Source of the DNA: Bacteroidales bacterium
GTDB taxonomy: Bacteria > Bacteroidota > Bacteroidia > Bacteroidales > JAADJA01
Direction: 5' to 3'
Length of the DNA stretch: 64,000 nt
Assembly: GCA_020052415.1 (NCBI GenBank)
Contig: JAGVPB010000037.1
Coordinates: 62,001-126,000 of the forward strand
Each line of letters starts with the position of its first letter. Position 1 is the stretch's first letter. Positions 36,090 to 45,351 of this stretch are shown here, in pieces. The translations under genes were made by a program, and so were the position numbers. The notes under the pieces are model-generated. The model had not been told where the DNA came from and made no database searches. It worked only from the letters and a program-made list of their open reading frames with translations.

Positions 36090-37526
36090 ATGTTTTGTAA
36101 AATCATTACTCCCCTGGCATTTTTAACCCTAATTTTAAATGCTGCTTATTCCCAAATCACCTTCGAAAAAATTTATGGTGAAGATGTATTTGACTGTGCT
36201 TATTCTGTTGAACAAACCCCAGATGGCGGTTACATTACTGCGGGTACATCTGGCTTAAGTGAATTTGCAAATTCAGATATCATGATTGTAAAATTTGACC
36301 AATATGGCAACATTCAGTGGTCAAAATTAATTGACCGAAAAAATATTGATGTTGCTTATAAAATTATCCAGACAAATGATGGTAATTACGCAATTTCAGG
36401 CTTATGTAGTAATAGTAGTAGCCTATCTGGATTTCTTATCAAAATAAATCAGTCTGGAGATACAATTTGGTGCAAGGAATACGAATATTTTGACTGGAAT
36501 AAAAAGGTAGATGTCGTTCAATCAAATGATGGTTCTTATGCCTTAGTGGGGACTACTAATCCATTAGGTGCAGGTATGTCTAACATACATTTTACTAAAG
36601 TTGATGAGAGTGGAAATGAAATAGTATCGAAAACTTTTGGCGGAAGTGAAATAGACATCGCAAGTAGCATTAATGTTACTGACGATCAAGGTTATATAAT
36701 TGCCGGGAGTTCAGGTTACGATTATTTTTACATAATCAGAACAAATGCAGATGGAGACATTATTTGGACTCAATACAATTATAGTGAACCTGGTTCGAAG
36801 ATGGCTTTTGATGCGAGACAAATTTCAGGTGGAGATTTTATAATAACAGGATTGACAAACGGACCGGATGATGATATAAATCAAGTTTATTTGCTTCGGG
36901 TTAATAGCAGCGGTGATATTCTTTGGTCCAAAACTTTCGAAGGAGATGAATTTGAAATAGGTACTGCGGTCATTCAAACAATTGATGGGGGCTTTGCAAT
37001 TACCGGATTTGGACGCGATGACCCTGAATTTGGCTCGCAAAAGGAAATGGATGTTTTTTTAATTAAAACAAATGAATTGGGTGATACCATTTGGACACGT
37101 CAGTATGAAGGTCCATGCAATGATAATCCATATTCCATTCAACAAACTCCTGATAAGGGTTTTATTATATGTGGAACCAATGGACTAAGCCTTACAAATT
37201 ACGATGCATATTTAATTAAAACCGATAGTAATGGCATGATAACTCCAGTTTATATTCATGAGATGTTGGATATTAATGAAATTACTGTTGTTCCAAATCC
37301 CCTTATCGAAAAGGGTACTATAAAAATTGCGATAAAAAAGGCTGGCTCACTTAATATCTCCTTGTATGACCTTTCAGGTCTGAAAATTAAAACCATTTTT
37401 AATGAAAATGTCCAGCCCGGAGAACTCTCATTAAATTTTGATGTAAGAAATTTACCTTCCGGAGTCTATTACATCAACCTTCGGAATGAAGAAAAGACCA
37501 TCCTCAAAAAAATCGTGAAAATTTAA
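36090..37526 (+). CDS. Secreted repeat protein with T9SS type A sorting domain
   Basis: 478 residues from MFCKIITPLAFLTLILNAAYSQ (signal peptide 1-22). About seven blades of 45-55 residues follow, each with SVEQTPDGGYITAGTS / DIMIVKFDQYGNIQWSK-like strands, forming a predicted beta-propeller. The C-terminal about 75 residues are a sorting domain (VVPNPLIEKGTIKIAI, SGVYYINLRNEEK, ILKKIVKI). The open frame continues upstream to 35856, but the signal peptide marks 36090 as the start. Probably secreted and surface-bound; ligand unknown. Confidence 0.9.
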   Translation: MFCKIITPLAFLTLILNAAYSQITFEKIYGEDVFDCAYSVEQTPDGGYITAGTSGLSEFANSDIMIVKFDQYGNIQWSKLIDRKNIDVAYKIIQTNDGNYAISGLCSNSSSLSGFLIKINQSGDTIWCKEYEYFDWNKKVDVVQSNDGSYALVGTTNPLGAGMSNIHFTKVDESGNEIVSKTFGGSEIDIASSINVTDDQGYIIAGSSGYDYFYIIRTNADGDIIWTQYNYSEPGSKMAFDARQISGGDFIITGLTNGPDDDINQVYLLRVNSSGDILWSKTFEGDEFEIGTAVIQTIDGGFAITGFGRDDPEFGSQKEMDVFLIKTNELGDTIWTRQYEGPCNDNPYSIQQTPDKGFIICGTNGLSLTNYDAYLIKTDSNGMITPVYIHEMLDINEITVVPNPLIEKGTIKIAIKKAGSLNISLYDLSGLKIKTIFNENVQPGELSLNFDVRNLPSGVYYINLRNEEKTILKKIVKI

Positions 37527-37586
37527 TTGAAACCCTCTCTGGCGAGAGTATATAACTCGTGCCCTCCTAACTGTCCCATCCGGCGC

Positions 37587-37621
37587 CAGTCTTCCAGCCT
37601 CAGCAAGTACGAAAGCAGGAC
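37587..37621. repeat. Left copy of an imperfect 35-bp direct repeat
   Basis: CAGTCTTCCAGC at 37587-37598 and AAGCAGGAC at 37613-37621. The right copy (38026-38060) has the same blocks at the same 26-bp spacing. The pair brackets the DUF433 antitoxin and toxin stub. Confidence 0.55.
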
Positions 37622-37710
37622 AGGTGCGAGGCTTCAACTAAAACTTCCCCCGTTTAGCGGACGCTTAATTTTTTAATGATTATCATTGTTTTTGAAAAAA
37701 GAGTTAAGAT

Positions 37711-37935
37711 ATGATTGATTATAGAAATATTATACAAAGGAATCCCAATAAGAGATTCGGAAAGCCATGTGTCAGAAATACAAGGATAACTGTTTATGAT
37801 GTTTTAGGCTGGCTTGCCACCGGAATGGATTCTAAGGAAATAATTAAGGACTTTCCGGAATTAACAATGGATGATATTAAAGCTTGTTTGGCTTATGCCG
37901 CAGACAGAGAGCACAAATTGCAGCACGCATCATGA
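37711..37935 (+). CDS. DUF433 antitoxin
   Basis: 74 residues with the DUF433 pattern: RNPNKRFGKPCVRNTRITVY, DVLGWLATGMDSKEIIKDFP and LTMDDIKACLAYAADRE, a winged-helix-like DNA-binding domain related to VapB-type antitoxins. It normally precedes a DUF5615 PIN-like toxin; here an ATGA overlap leads into only 11 codons of that gene. The antitoxin itself looks intact. Confidence 0.92.
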   Translation: MIDYRNIIQRNPNKRFGKPCVRNTRITVYDVLGWLATGMDSKEIIKDFPELTMDDIKACLAYAADREHKLQHAS

Positions 37936-37967
37936 AATTATTGTTTGATCAGAACTTTTATTCATGA
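37932..37967 (+). pseudogene. Truncated DUF5615 PIN-like toxin
   Basis: The ATG overlaps the DUF433 stop (ATGA). It encodes MKLLFDQNFYS then TGA. MKLLFDQN is the conserved start of DUF5615 toxins (about 110 residues), carrying the first catalytic Asp. The rest of the gene is missing; the following bases encode no recognisable toxin. Confidence 0.7.
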
Positions 37968-38025
37968 CGATGGCTATAAAGAAGTTTCTTGTTTAGAGTT
38001 AGATTAACAACCCCCGAACTGGCCC

Positions 38026-38060
38026 CAGCCTTCCAGCAAAGGCAGGTGTGTAAGCAGGAC
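38026..38060. repeat. Right copy of an imperfect 35-bp direct repeat
   Basis: CAGCCTTCCAGC at 38026-38037 and AAGCAGGAC at 38052-38060, matching the left copy in order and spacing. Confidence 0.55.
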
Positions 38061-38078
38061 TGATGTAGGAAACAGAAA

Positions 38079-38777
38079 CTATTTACCAAGCATACATTCC
38101 AGTTTTTTAAGTTGTTTAAGCTGCCTGTTTTTTTTAGTGTTGTAAGAGAAATAAGTACCCCAGGTGTCGGTAGCCGACTTTTCAGGTTTAATATCTGATT
38201 TAAAGTATAAATGTGCATCCGTATAAAAAGATGAGGTGAGCTGTTCAATTTGAACCGGTAAAATAGAATAGTAAATTTTACCCATTCCCTGTTTGCCGAA
38301 AAGATGATCGCAGATCGCAGGGTCAACATTCAGGGGATTAACAGGGTAAAGGATTACTTTTTGTTTACTGTCGAGTAAAAATACCAGAGGGCAGGAATCG
38401 TCAATAGAAAATATTCCCTTGTTTACGGCGCCGTTAATATAATTTATTGATACAAAATAGCCCGAACCTATTTTGATGAATTTGTAAGTATAATCCCTTC
38501 CATTGCCTGTCAGCCTGATCCCTTGTGAACTCATCATTTTCACTTCTGTTCCGGAAATGGTAGTTTCTTTTAATTTGCATTGTGCGAATGCTGAAAATGT
38601 ATTCAAAATAAGTAAGGAGGCCACCAACATTAGTACCATTCCTGTGTTAGGATAATTTGAAATTTTCACTCCTGGCAAATCGAATTCATCCATCAGAACT
38701 GACGGATCACCTGAAATTTTAACTTCCCTTTTCATTTTGTACCGTTTTAAAGAGTTATAAATACTTTTAGTTGCCAT
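38079..38777 (-). CDS. Hypothetical membrane-anchored or exported protein
   Basis: 232 residues, family not recognised. About 45 hydrophilic residues (including SGDPSVLMDEFDLPGVKISN) precede a hydrophobic segment MVLMLVASLLILNTFSAFAQ (about 47-66). The latter could be a signal anchor or, if translation starts at Met 15 or Met 47, a signal peptide. The mature part is beta-rich with DSCPLVFLLDSKQKV and Cys pairs. It is transcribed alone. TTTTGC-type promoter-like bases lie just upstream. Confidence 0.65.
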   Translation of the reverse strand: MATKSIYNSLKRYKMKREVKISGDPSVLMDEFDLPGVKISNYPNTGMVLMLVASLLILNTFSAFAQCKLKETTISGTEVKMMSSQGIRLTGNGRDYTYKFIKIGSGYFVSINYINGAVNKGIFSIDDSCPLVFLLDSKQKVILYPVNPLNVDPAICDHLFGKQGMGKIYYSILPVQIEQLTSSFYTDAHLYFKSDIKPEKSATDTWGTYFSYNTKKNRQLKQLKKLECMLGK

Positions 38778-39185
38778 TAAAATTCACCAGCGAGAGTTGC
38801 AAAAGTTTTCGATTCAGAAGGGAATATATATTCACACATATTTCAAATACCTGAGATAAAATATTACGTATAAACCTACCAAAGGATACACCGGCAGGAT
38901 AATTTAGTACAATTGGCTTCCAGCACTGGTTTTAAGGGATTAAGACATCTTAATATGTAAAAAATCAGTTAATTTTTCGAGATTTAAAAGAATAAAAATG
39001 AGGGATAATTTTATTGCACCTTCCGGATTGTTTACATTCGGGAATTATCAACAGCACTTCAGGAAGAATTTGTCGGGGATTTAGATATATTCAGGCAATA
39101 AAATAAAAAAGCTAACCATGAGAATGTTCAAATTACTTATTGCGATGGCACACATAAGTATAATATTACTTATTAGCAATAAACA
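38778..39185. other. Long non-coding gap
   Basis: No gene recognised. Two short ATG frames occur: 38998-39084 (28 codons) and 39118-39207 (29 codons, beginning MRMFKLLIAMAHISIILL, signal-peptide-like) whose end runs into the repeat array. Either could be decayed gene ends; neither is supported as a gene. Confidence 0.4.
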
Positions 39186-39335
39186 ACGGACAATCAGCAA
39201 TCAGTGACCAGTAACCAGTCGGTCTCGCCAAAGGCGAGAGCAACCGGCAAAAGGAACCCGGAACCAGTGACCAGCAACAAGTAACCAGTCATAGCGAAGC
39301 GAAGATCCCGCTCTGCGGGGCAACCAGCAATCTAA
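39186..39335. repeat. Heptamer array (ACCAGTA orientation) with two hairpin cassettes
   Basis: Runs of CAATCAG, TGACCAG, TAACCAG and CAACAAG heptamers, the reverse complement of the GTTACTG family, interrupted by two palindromic cassettes. 39216-39243 has a CTCGCC/GGCGAG stem and 39283-39327 has a CCCGC/GCGGG stem. Both cassettes recur elsewhere in the window (56134-56161 inverted; 54467-54511). Confidence 0.85.
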
Positions 39336-39380
39336 AATTTATCCGATTGATTCCATTAATTGAGGCAAGTAAATAAATTC

Positions 39381-40232
39381 TTAATGTTTTTTATGGAATT
39401 GAGCCAGGCCGTTTATCGGTGACCTCATTACTTTTTCGATTTTGACTTCGAACTCATTACCAATCTGACGCAATAGGGGTTCGAAAAAGAAAGCCACCGA
39501 TCCTGCAAAGCTGACAGGTAATTGTTTGTAATTTTCGTAATCCTTAAAATACTCCACATAGTTAAAAAAGAATTCCCGAAATGAATTTCCGACCAGTTCA
39601 AAAATATATCGGTTCGAAAGGTTGTCGGCATAAAAATCACAGAATGATGCAAGAAACCTGTTTGGGAAGGGCATATTATAAACTGCATCAAGGATATTAT
39701 CGCGTGTATAATTATATTCTTTTTTGAAAGCATTGTTCAATTCTCCGGGAAGATTTCCAAGCAGATAATCTTTAAGGAATTGCCTGCCCATATAAGCACC
39801 ACTTCCCTCATCGCCAAAGAAATAACCAAGGGATGGAGCATTTTCAACTATTTTGTCACCATCGTAATAACATGAATTAGAACCGGTACCCAATATGCAT
39901 GCGATGCCTGGCTTATCACCAAATAATGCCCTTGCAGCGCCAAGAATGTCGGAATCCACTTTTATTTCAGCTTTTCCAAAAATGCCGCTTAATCCATCTT
40001 CGATAATAATACTTTTATCAAATGAACTGCAGCCGGTACCATAAAAGAAAATCTTCCTGATTTTTTTTGTTTCAACGAATGGGATAAGATCATTCTTCAG
40101 CATCTCGGCGATTTGCCTGGAATTAACGTAAAACGGGCTCATGCCCGGTAACTGGAAACTCATTCTTTCTCCCGTATTGTCAGCCAGTATCCAATCCGAT
40201 TTGGTTGCACCGCTGTCAGCAATCAGTTTCAT
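39381..40232 (-). CDS. BadF/BadG-family sugar kinase (N-acetylglucosamine kinase-like)
   Basis: 283 residues. ASKHA fold with phosphate-1 motif IADSGATKSDWILAD (about 4-18), FYGTGCSS, phosphate-2 region ACILGTGSNSCYYDGDKI (about 112-130) and SLGYFFGDEGSGAYMGR. The pattern matches Bacteroidota proteins similar to human GlcNAc kinase, which phosphorylate amino sugars from cell-wall recycling. It is divergent from the HAD phosphatase. Confidence 0.93.
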   Translation of the reverse strand: MKLIADSGATKSDWILADNTGERMSFQLPGMSPFYVNSRQIAEMLKNDLIPFVETKKIRKIFFYGTGCSSFDKSIIIEDGLSGIFGKAEIKVDSDILGAARALFGDKPGIACILGTGSNSCYYDGDKIVENAPSLGYFFGDEGSGAYMGRQFLKDYLLGNLPGELNNAFKKEYNYTRDNILDAVYNMPFPNRFLASFCDFYADNLSNRYIFELVGNSFREFFFNYVEYFKDYENYKQLPVSFAGSVAFFFEPLLRQIGNEFEVKIEKVMRSPINGLAQFHKKH

Positions 40233-40337
40233 TTACTCTTTGAATCAGTTTAAAATGGTTGCCAAATTACTTCAAATTCCATTATGAAACATCAGTTTTC
40301 TTTTTAATTTTACCATTTGAAACAGTTGGAGGAGTCA

Positions 40338-41021
40338 ATGAAGGACATCAATACTATAATTTGGGACTGGAACGGCACTTTACTAAATGATATTGGAATT
40401 TGTATCGAAGCAATAAATACCATGCTCGAAAGGCGAAACCACCCGACGATAAGCAGGCCTGAGTACCTGGAAATTTTCACTTTCCCGGTAAAAGACTATT
40501 ACGTTAAAGCCGGATTTGATTTTACAATTGAATCGTTTGATGATATTGCCATAGAATTTATGGATCTTTACTTTCAGAAACTTAAATATGCACTGGTATT
40601 TCCTGGGGCTTTCAAAGTTCTTAATACGCTGAAACAAAATAATTTTTACCAGATCATGATCTCGGCGATGGAACATGATTCACTTGTCAAATCGGTAAAG
40701 GAAAAGGAATTTTATCAATATTTTGATTTCATTGCAGGAATAAATGATCATTTTGCCGGTGGTAAAATTGAAAACGCCAGAAATACAGTTAGAAAACTAA
40801 ATATTGACCCTGAAAGAACTTTGCTGATTGGTGATACCATTCATGATTACGAAGTAGCTGGTGAACTCCGTATTCAATGTGTGTTGATTTCACACGGCCA
40901 TCAATCGGCAAGTCTTTTGGAACGGCTGGATTGCACAATTGTAAATGGTATTGAAGAAATACCCGGTTTTCTTGGAATTGATATAAACACTCTTCAGTAC
41001 CAGGATTTAAAAATTATTTAG
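40338..41021 (+). CDS. HAD-superfamily hydrolase (phosphoglycolate phosphatase-like)
   Basis: 227 residues starting MKDINTIIWDWNGTLLND, preceded by a GGAGG sequence at 40328-40332, rare for this genome. Motif I is DWNGT, with Asn at the position of the usual second Asp, a variant seen in this subgroup. Motif II is MISAMEH; motif IV is LLIGDTIHDYEVAG. It probably dephosphorylates a small metabolite. It is 8 bp from the CoA-transferase gene, so the two share a transcript. Confidence 0.92.
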   Translation: MKDINTIIWDWNGTLLNDIGICIEAINTMLERRNHPTISRPEYLEIFTFPVKDYYVKAGFDFTIESFDDIAIEFMDLYFQKLKYALVFPGAFKVLNTLKQNNFYQIMISAMEHDSLVKSVKEKEFYQYFDFIAGINDHFAGGKIENARNTVRKLNIDPERTLLIGDTIHDYEVAGELRIQCVLISHGHQSASLLERLDCTIVNGIEEIPGFLGIDINTLQYQDLKII

Positions 41022-41029
41022 CACGCACA

Positions 41030-42388
41030 ATGAGGAAAATTACGAAGGCATCAGACATTATTAATTCTACTTACATAAAACCCGGAAGCCTTATTTATGT
41101 CGGCGGTAATGCCGCAGTGCCGCAGGAGCTTATCCGTCAACTTGCCAGGGATCCGTATATTTACAATATTGACTTACTGAGCATCCTGATGCTGGGTGAT
41201 GTGGAGGAATTGTTCACACAGGAAACCTGTCAGAGGATCAAGCACCGGATTATATTTTCAGGGCCATATTCGAGGGAAGCGCTCAATAAAGGCTGGGCCA
41301 CTTACCAATTGATGCACTTATCGGACATTCCAAACCAAATCCAGCGCTATCTTAAGCCGAACATTTGCATGTTTACGGTTAGCGGACCTGACAACGGAGG
41401 AAATTATAGTTTCGGTACCACAGTCGAAGGTGTTCAGTCGGCCGTTCATTCCATCCGGGAAAACGGAGGACTTGTTATTGTTGAAAAGAATAAGCAGATG
41501 CCTTTCGTTTTGGGTACTACCATTCACGAATCGGAAATTGATTATATGTTCGAAACGGATTATCCGTTACCCGTTACACCGGTTCAGCAGTCCGATAGTA
41601 CGGCTATCAAAATAGGGCGGATTGTCACCGATTTGTATATTACAAACGGCTGTACACTTCAATTTGGGATTGGTGAGGTGCCTGAAGCCGTGACTGATGC
41701 AATCATACAGAAAGGAGTGAAAGACATAGGCATTTATACTGAACTTTTTTCGGACGCAATGCGAAAGCTTGTTGAAAAAGGGGTTGTTACGAACCGTTAC
41801 CTTGAGGTGAATTTTTCAACCGCTTCCATTTTCCTCTCGAACAGCAGGGAAGGTTACGAATGGCTCAATTTTAACAGTTCGGTTCAGAGCCGGCCATGCA
41901 ATATAACCAATAATATTCTGAACATCGCCAAACAGCACAAAATGACTGCTATCAACAGTGCCATTGGAGTGGATTTGCACGGTAATATCTGGGCGGATTC
42001 TTTAAAAGGGCGTGAGATATACAGCGGTATTGGCGGACAGGCTGATTTTCTTCGCGGCTCTTACCTGTCGGAAGGCGGTTTCGCTATAATAGCTATGAAA
42101 TCAACTACCTCGACCGGAATCTCAAAAATCCTGGATATGTCACCCGAAGGAATTACCACTACAGCGATTTCAGCCGACCCGGTTGTGATCGTAACTGAAA
42201 ACGGAGCTTTTAATCCACGCGGATTGAATATATCAGAACATGCTGTAGGAATTGCTCATCTTGCTGAACCGGTTACCCGACAAAAATTATTGAAAGTAAT
42301 TTACGACAGCCCTGAATTTCATAAACCCAGAGAAGCTCTTAAGAATAAATCGCCGAAAGGATTTATATCTTATGATGAAATAACATAA
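41030..42388 (+). CDS. Acetyl-CoA hydrolase/4-hydroxybutyrate CoA-transferase family protein
   Basis: 452 residues. Typical two-domain CoA transferase: GSLIYVGGNAAVPQELIRQL, LQFGIGEVPEAVTDAI, the catalytic Glu in IGIYTELFSDAMRKL (about 236), SAIGVDLHGNIWADSL and GIGGQADFLRGSYLSEGG. It moves CoA between acyl-CoA and acetate or a hydroxy acid and suggests fermentation. Co-transcribed with the HAD hydrolase. Confidence 0.95.
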   Translation: MRKITKASDIINSTYIKPGSLIYVGGNAAVPQELIRQLARDPYIYNIDLLSILMLGDVEELFTQETCQRIKHRIIFSGPYSREALNKGWATYQLMHLSDIPNQIQRYLKPNICMFTVSGPDNGGNYSFGTTVEGVQSAVHSIRENGGLVIVEKNKQMPFVLGTTIHESEIDYMFETDYPLPVTPVQQSDSTAIKIGRIVTDLYITNGCTLQFGIGEVPEAVTDAIIQKGVKDIGIYTELFSDAMRKLVEKGVVTNRYLEVNFSTASIFLSNSREGYEWLNFNSSVQSRPCNITNNILNIAKQHKMTAINSAIGVDLHGNIWADSLKGREIYSGIGGQADFLRGSYLSEGGFAIIAMKSTTSTGISKILDMSPEGITTTAISADPVVIVTENGAFNPRGLNISEHAVGIAHLAEPVTRQKLLKVIYDSPEFHKPREALKNKSPKGFISYDEIT

Positions 42389-42533
42389 CATGCATTTCAT
42401 TTGTTATTATTGCAGATTCAAATACAACCTCATGTTGTACGAGAATGTCTAAGAAATAATTTAATTTATAATTGCACAACACCACTTACAAAAGAAAGAA
42501 TTGAGCCAGGCACATTAAATTGCTCTGAGGGTA

Positions 42534-45314
42534 ATGATAAATAAGTACTTTTTGTTATTTTACCAGTTCCTTATGTTCGGGCTGACGTGTACCGGTCAGT
42601 ACCTGGTGAATCCGTCTTTTGAAGGCACTCCACAACCGAATATACCACCGCCCGGCTGGCAAATTTGTAATACCTCAACAAGCACCCCCGATGTTCAGCC
42701 TGGAAATTTCGGCGTATATTTACCTCCGTCGCACGGGAATACCTATCTTGGTATGACAGCAAGGCTCGATTTTACCTGGGAGGACGTTCACACTTCCTTA
42801 ATCACTCCGCTTTCAACTGATTCGTGTTATAATTTTAAGATTGATTTTGCTTACCAGCAGGATGTCGCGGGTTATAATATGATGCCAATAATACTAAGAG
42901 TTTACGGATATAATACCGTCTGTGATAAAAACCACTTGCTGTTCATATCACCGGCAGTATCAAATACAGACTGGCAAACTTTTGAATTTATGATCCATCC
43001 GGATGAAGTTGATATTACCGACCTGGTACTTGAAGTATATTACGCGCAGTTGCCTTCATACTGGGGTTATATGCTGATGGATAACATCAGGATCAACACT
43101 ACTCCTTTTGTTGATCTCGGTAACGATACAACACTCGCCCTTTGCAGCAACGATTCGCTCGTTCTCGATGCAGGTCCGGGATTCGCCGGATACCTTTGGC
43201 AGGATGGTTCTTCGGGTTCAACGTACAATGTGAATACAACCGGACTTTACTGGGTTCAGGTTTTTAATGAAGAGGGTTGCTCCTACACCGATTCGATTTT
43301 TGTGACCATACCGGAATATATTCCTATGGGAACTGAATTATTTGATTCCACTATGGTTTGCCAGGGTCAGGAAGTGATTGTTATTGTAACTGTTATTAAC
43401 GGCATTCCTCCTTACAGCTTTGAATGGTCCGATCTGCCTGATACCACAGGAATTGCAGTGATCACTGCCGATACAAGCAGGTTTTATGTAGTAACGATTA
43501 CGGATAACTGCGGAATTACCATTCAGGATTCCATAAAACTTGTGGTTATGGAAGGCCCGGATATTGACCTTGGTAACGACACACTGATATGCCTCGATGG
43601 AAATTATACATTACATGCCGGGCCAGGATTTCCCCAATATGTGTGGCAGGACGGATCAGGCGATTCCGTACTTACAATTAACCAGGCCGGACTGTATTGG
43701 GTGACAGTCACCGATAATTTTGGATGTACGGCTACCGACAGTATTAATATCAGTTGGTTCCCATCCATCCCACTGGATATTGGCAATGATACAACATTAT
43801 GCGAGGGGCAGCAGGTTATTTTTAATGCCGGAAGCGGTTTTATCACCTACCTCTGGCAGAATAACTCGACAGATACAGCATTTACGGTCACCGAAACAGG
43901 TTTATATTGGGTGACTGTTACTGATATTAACGGGTGTTCGGCTACCGATTCCGTGTTTGCTGTTTTTCTTCCCTGGCCTGAAATTTTTCTTGGGAACGAT
44001 ACTGCAATTTGTTCCGGTGAAGTGCTTATCCTTGATCCAGGAGAATATATCAGCTATCTGTGGCAGGATAATAATACCAGTCAGTTTTATACAGTTACGC
44101 AAACCGGAACTTACAGTGTAACAGTTTCAAACGGATGCGGGGAAGCAACAGATGCTATATATGTGGAAGTAAATCCAAGCCCCCAGCCCTATCTTGGCGC
44201 GGATACAACATTATGCACCGGCCAGAGCCTTACCCTTAATCCCGGAGGACAGTTTACCGGATATTTATGGCAGGATAACACTACTTTACCAATTTATATC
44301 GTGAGTACTTCAGGAGTATATTCCGTTACTGTTCAAAATAATTTCGGCTGCACCGGTTCGGATGAAATATATGTTTCCATTTCCAACCCCGAAGTAAATC
44401 TTGGAGAAGACACATTCGTTTGTGAAGGTGACAGCCTGGTCCTTGATGCCGGCGCAGGATTTGAATCTTACCTTTGGGAGGACAATACGACCAATCAAAC
44501 ACAAAGCATTACTACTGCCGGTAATTATAGCGTTATTGTTTTTGATCAGTACGGCTGTGAGGCTTCAGACCTGATCAATATTGAATTATACCCATATCCT
44601 GCGGCGGATTTAGGGGCAGATGCGGAGATATGTTCCGGAGAACAGTTTGTTCTTTATGCGCCCGAAGGTGATTTTATCTATTATTGGAATGGAATAGAAG
44701 GTGGAGCAACTTTCACTGTATCCGTCTCCGGAAATTATAGCCTTGCTGTTGTTAATCCATGCGACAGCGCAACTGATGACATACAGGTTATGGTAAATCC
44801 GCTGCCCGAGGTGTATCTTGGTGAGGATAAAGTGATCCTTCCGGGTGAGACGATCGGATTGGATGCGGGCTCCGGCTTTGATTATTATATCTGGCAGGAT
44901 GGTTCCGGCAGTCAATATTTTGTAGTCACCGAAAACAATCTAAATCCTGATAATCCTTATTACTATGTTGAGGTCACAGAAGGCATTTGCAAGAACTCTG
45001 ACACAATAAAAGTAGAATTGTTCAAGGTTTGGGTTCCGAAGGTCATCACTCTTAACGGCGATGATAAAAATGCAATGTTCCATGCGGACCCTGCACAATG
45101 GAACGGCATTCACCGGCATAATATGATTGTATTCAACCGATGGGGTGAAAAAGTCTGGGAATCCGGTGATTTTGTCACCGGTTGGGACGGCAGGCAAAGT
45201 GGCCGGTATGTTGCCGATGGGACATATTTCTGGATATTGGAGGTTTATTACGGTTCCAATGAAATAAAGCAGGTATTAAAGGGAAGCCTCACAGTACTAG
45301 GGAGCGGGAGGTAA
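42534..45314 (+). CDS. Large secreted tandem-repeat adhesin with T9SS type B (gliding) C-terminal domain
   Basis: 926 residues: signal peptide 1-22, a DUF-like jelly-roll (about 25-195) and about eight Ig-like repeats of 75-80 residues. The repeat core is LGNDTTLC, LxAGxGFxxYLWQDxST, GLYWVTVTDxxGCxATDSI. It ends in a gliding-motility-associated domain (about 830-926: WVPKVITLNGDDKNAMF, MIVFNRWGEKVWES, GWDGRQSGRYVADGTYFWIL). Type B cargo is exported by T9SS and often anchored through SprF-like partners. The gene is high in repeats and divergent from nothing; it ends next to a heptamer array. Confidence 0.94.
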   Translation: MINKYFLLFYQFLMFGLTCTGQYLVNPSFEGTPQPNIPPPGWQICNTSTSTPDVQPGNFGVYLPPSHGNTYLGMTARLDFTWEDVHTSLITPLSTDSCYNFKIDFAYQQDVAGYNMMPIILRVYGYNTVCDKNHLLFISPAVSNTDWQTFEFMIHPDEVDITDLVLEVYYAQLPSYWGYMLMDNIRINTTPFVDLGNDTTLALCSNDSLVLDAGPGFAGYLWQDGSSGSTYNVNTTGLYWVQVFNEEGCSYTDSIFVTIPEYIPMGTELFDSTMVCQGQEVIVIVTVINGIPPYSFEWSDLPDTTGIAVITADTSRFYVVTITDNCGITIQDSIKLVVMEGPDIDLGNDTLICLDGNYTLHAGPGFPQYVWQDGSGDSVLTINQAGLYWVTVTDNFGCTATDSINISWFPSIPLDIGNDTTLCEGQQVIFNAGSGFITYLWQNNSTDTAFTVTETGLYWVTVTDINGCSATDSVFAVFLPWPEIFLGNDTAICSGEVLILDPGEYISYLWQDNNTSQFYTVTQTGTYSVTVSNGCGEATDAIYVEVNPSPQPYLGADTTLCTGQSLTLNPGGQFTGYLWQDNTTLPIYIVSTSGVYSVTVQNNFGCTGSDEIYVSISNPEVNLGEDTFVCEGDSLVLDAGAGFESYLWEDNTTNQTQSITTAGNYSVIVFDQYGCEASDLINIELYPYPAADLGADAEICSGEQFVLYAPEGDFIYYWNGIEGGATFTVSVSGNYSLAVVNPCDSATDDIQVMVNPLPEVYLGEDKVILPGETIGLDAGSGFDYYIWQDGSGSQYFVVTENNLNPDNPYYYVEVTEGICKNSDTIKVELFKVWVPKVITLNGDDKNAMFHADPAQWNGIHRHNMIVFNRWGEKVWESGDFVTGWDGRQSGRYVADGTYFWILEVYYGSNEIKQVLKGSLTVLGSGR

Positions 45315-45323
45315 GGGAGTATT

Positions 45324-45351
45324 TAGTCTATAGTCTCAAGTCTTTAGTCTT
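45324..45351. repeat. Heptamer array (TAGTCTT family), four units
   Basis: TAGTCTA, TAGTCTC, AAGTCTT, TAGTCTT in phase, between two convergent genes. It overlaps the last bases of the downstream minus-strand gene. Confidence 0.7.

Noticed and set aside
37533-37548. Terminator hairpin after the T9SS propeller gene
   Set aside because: CTCTC/GAGAG pairs are short and not followed by a T-run.
39118-39207. Short secreted peptide gene
   Set aside because: Hydrophobic start but only 29 codons, and its end is repeat DNA; no conservation can be shown.
42534-45314. Horizontally acquired adhesin
   Set aside because: Composition and sorting domain match other T9SS cargo in the window; no mobile-element signs.
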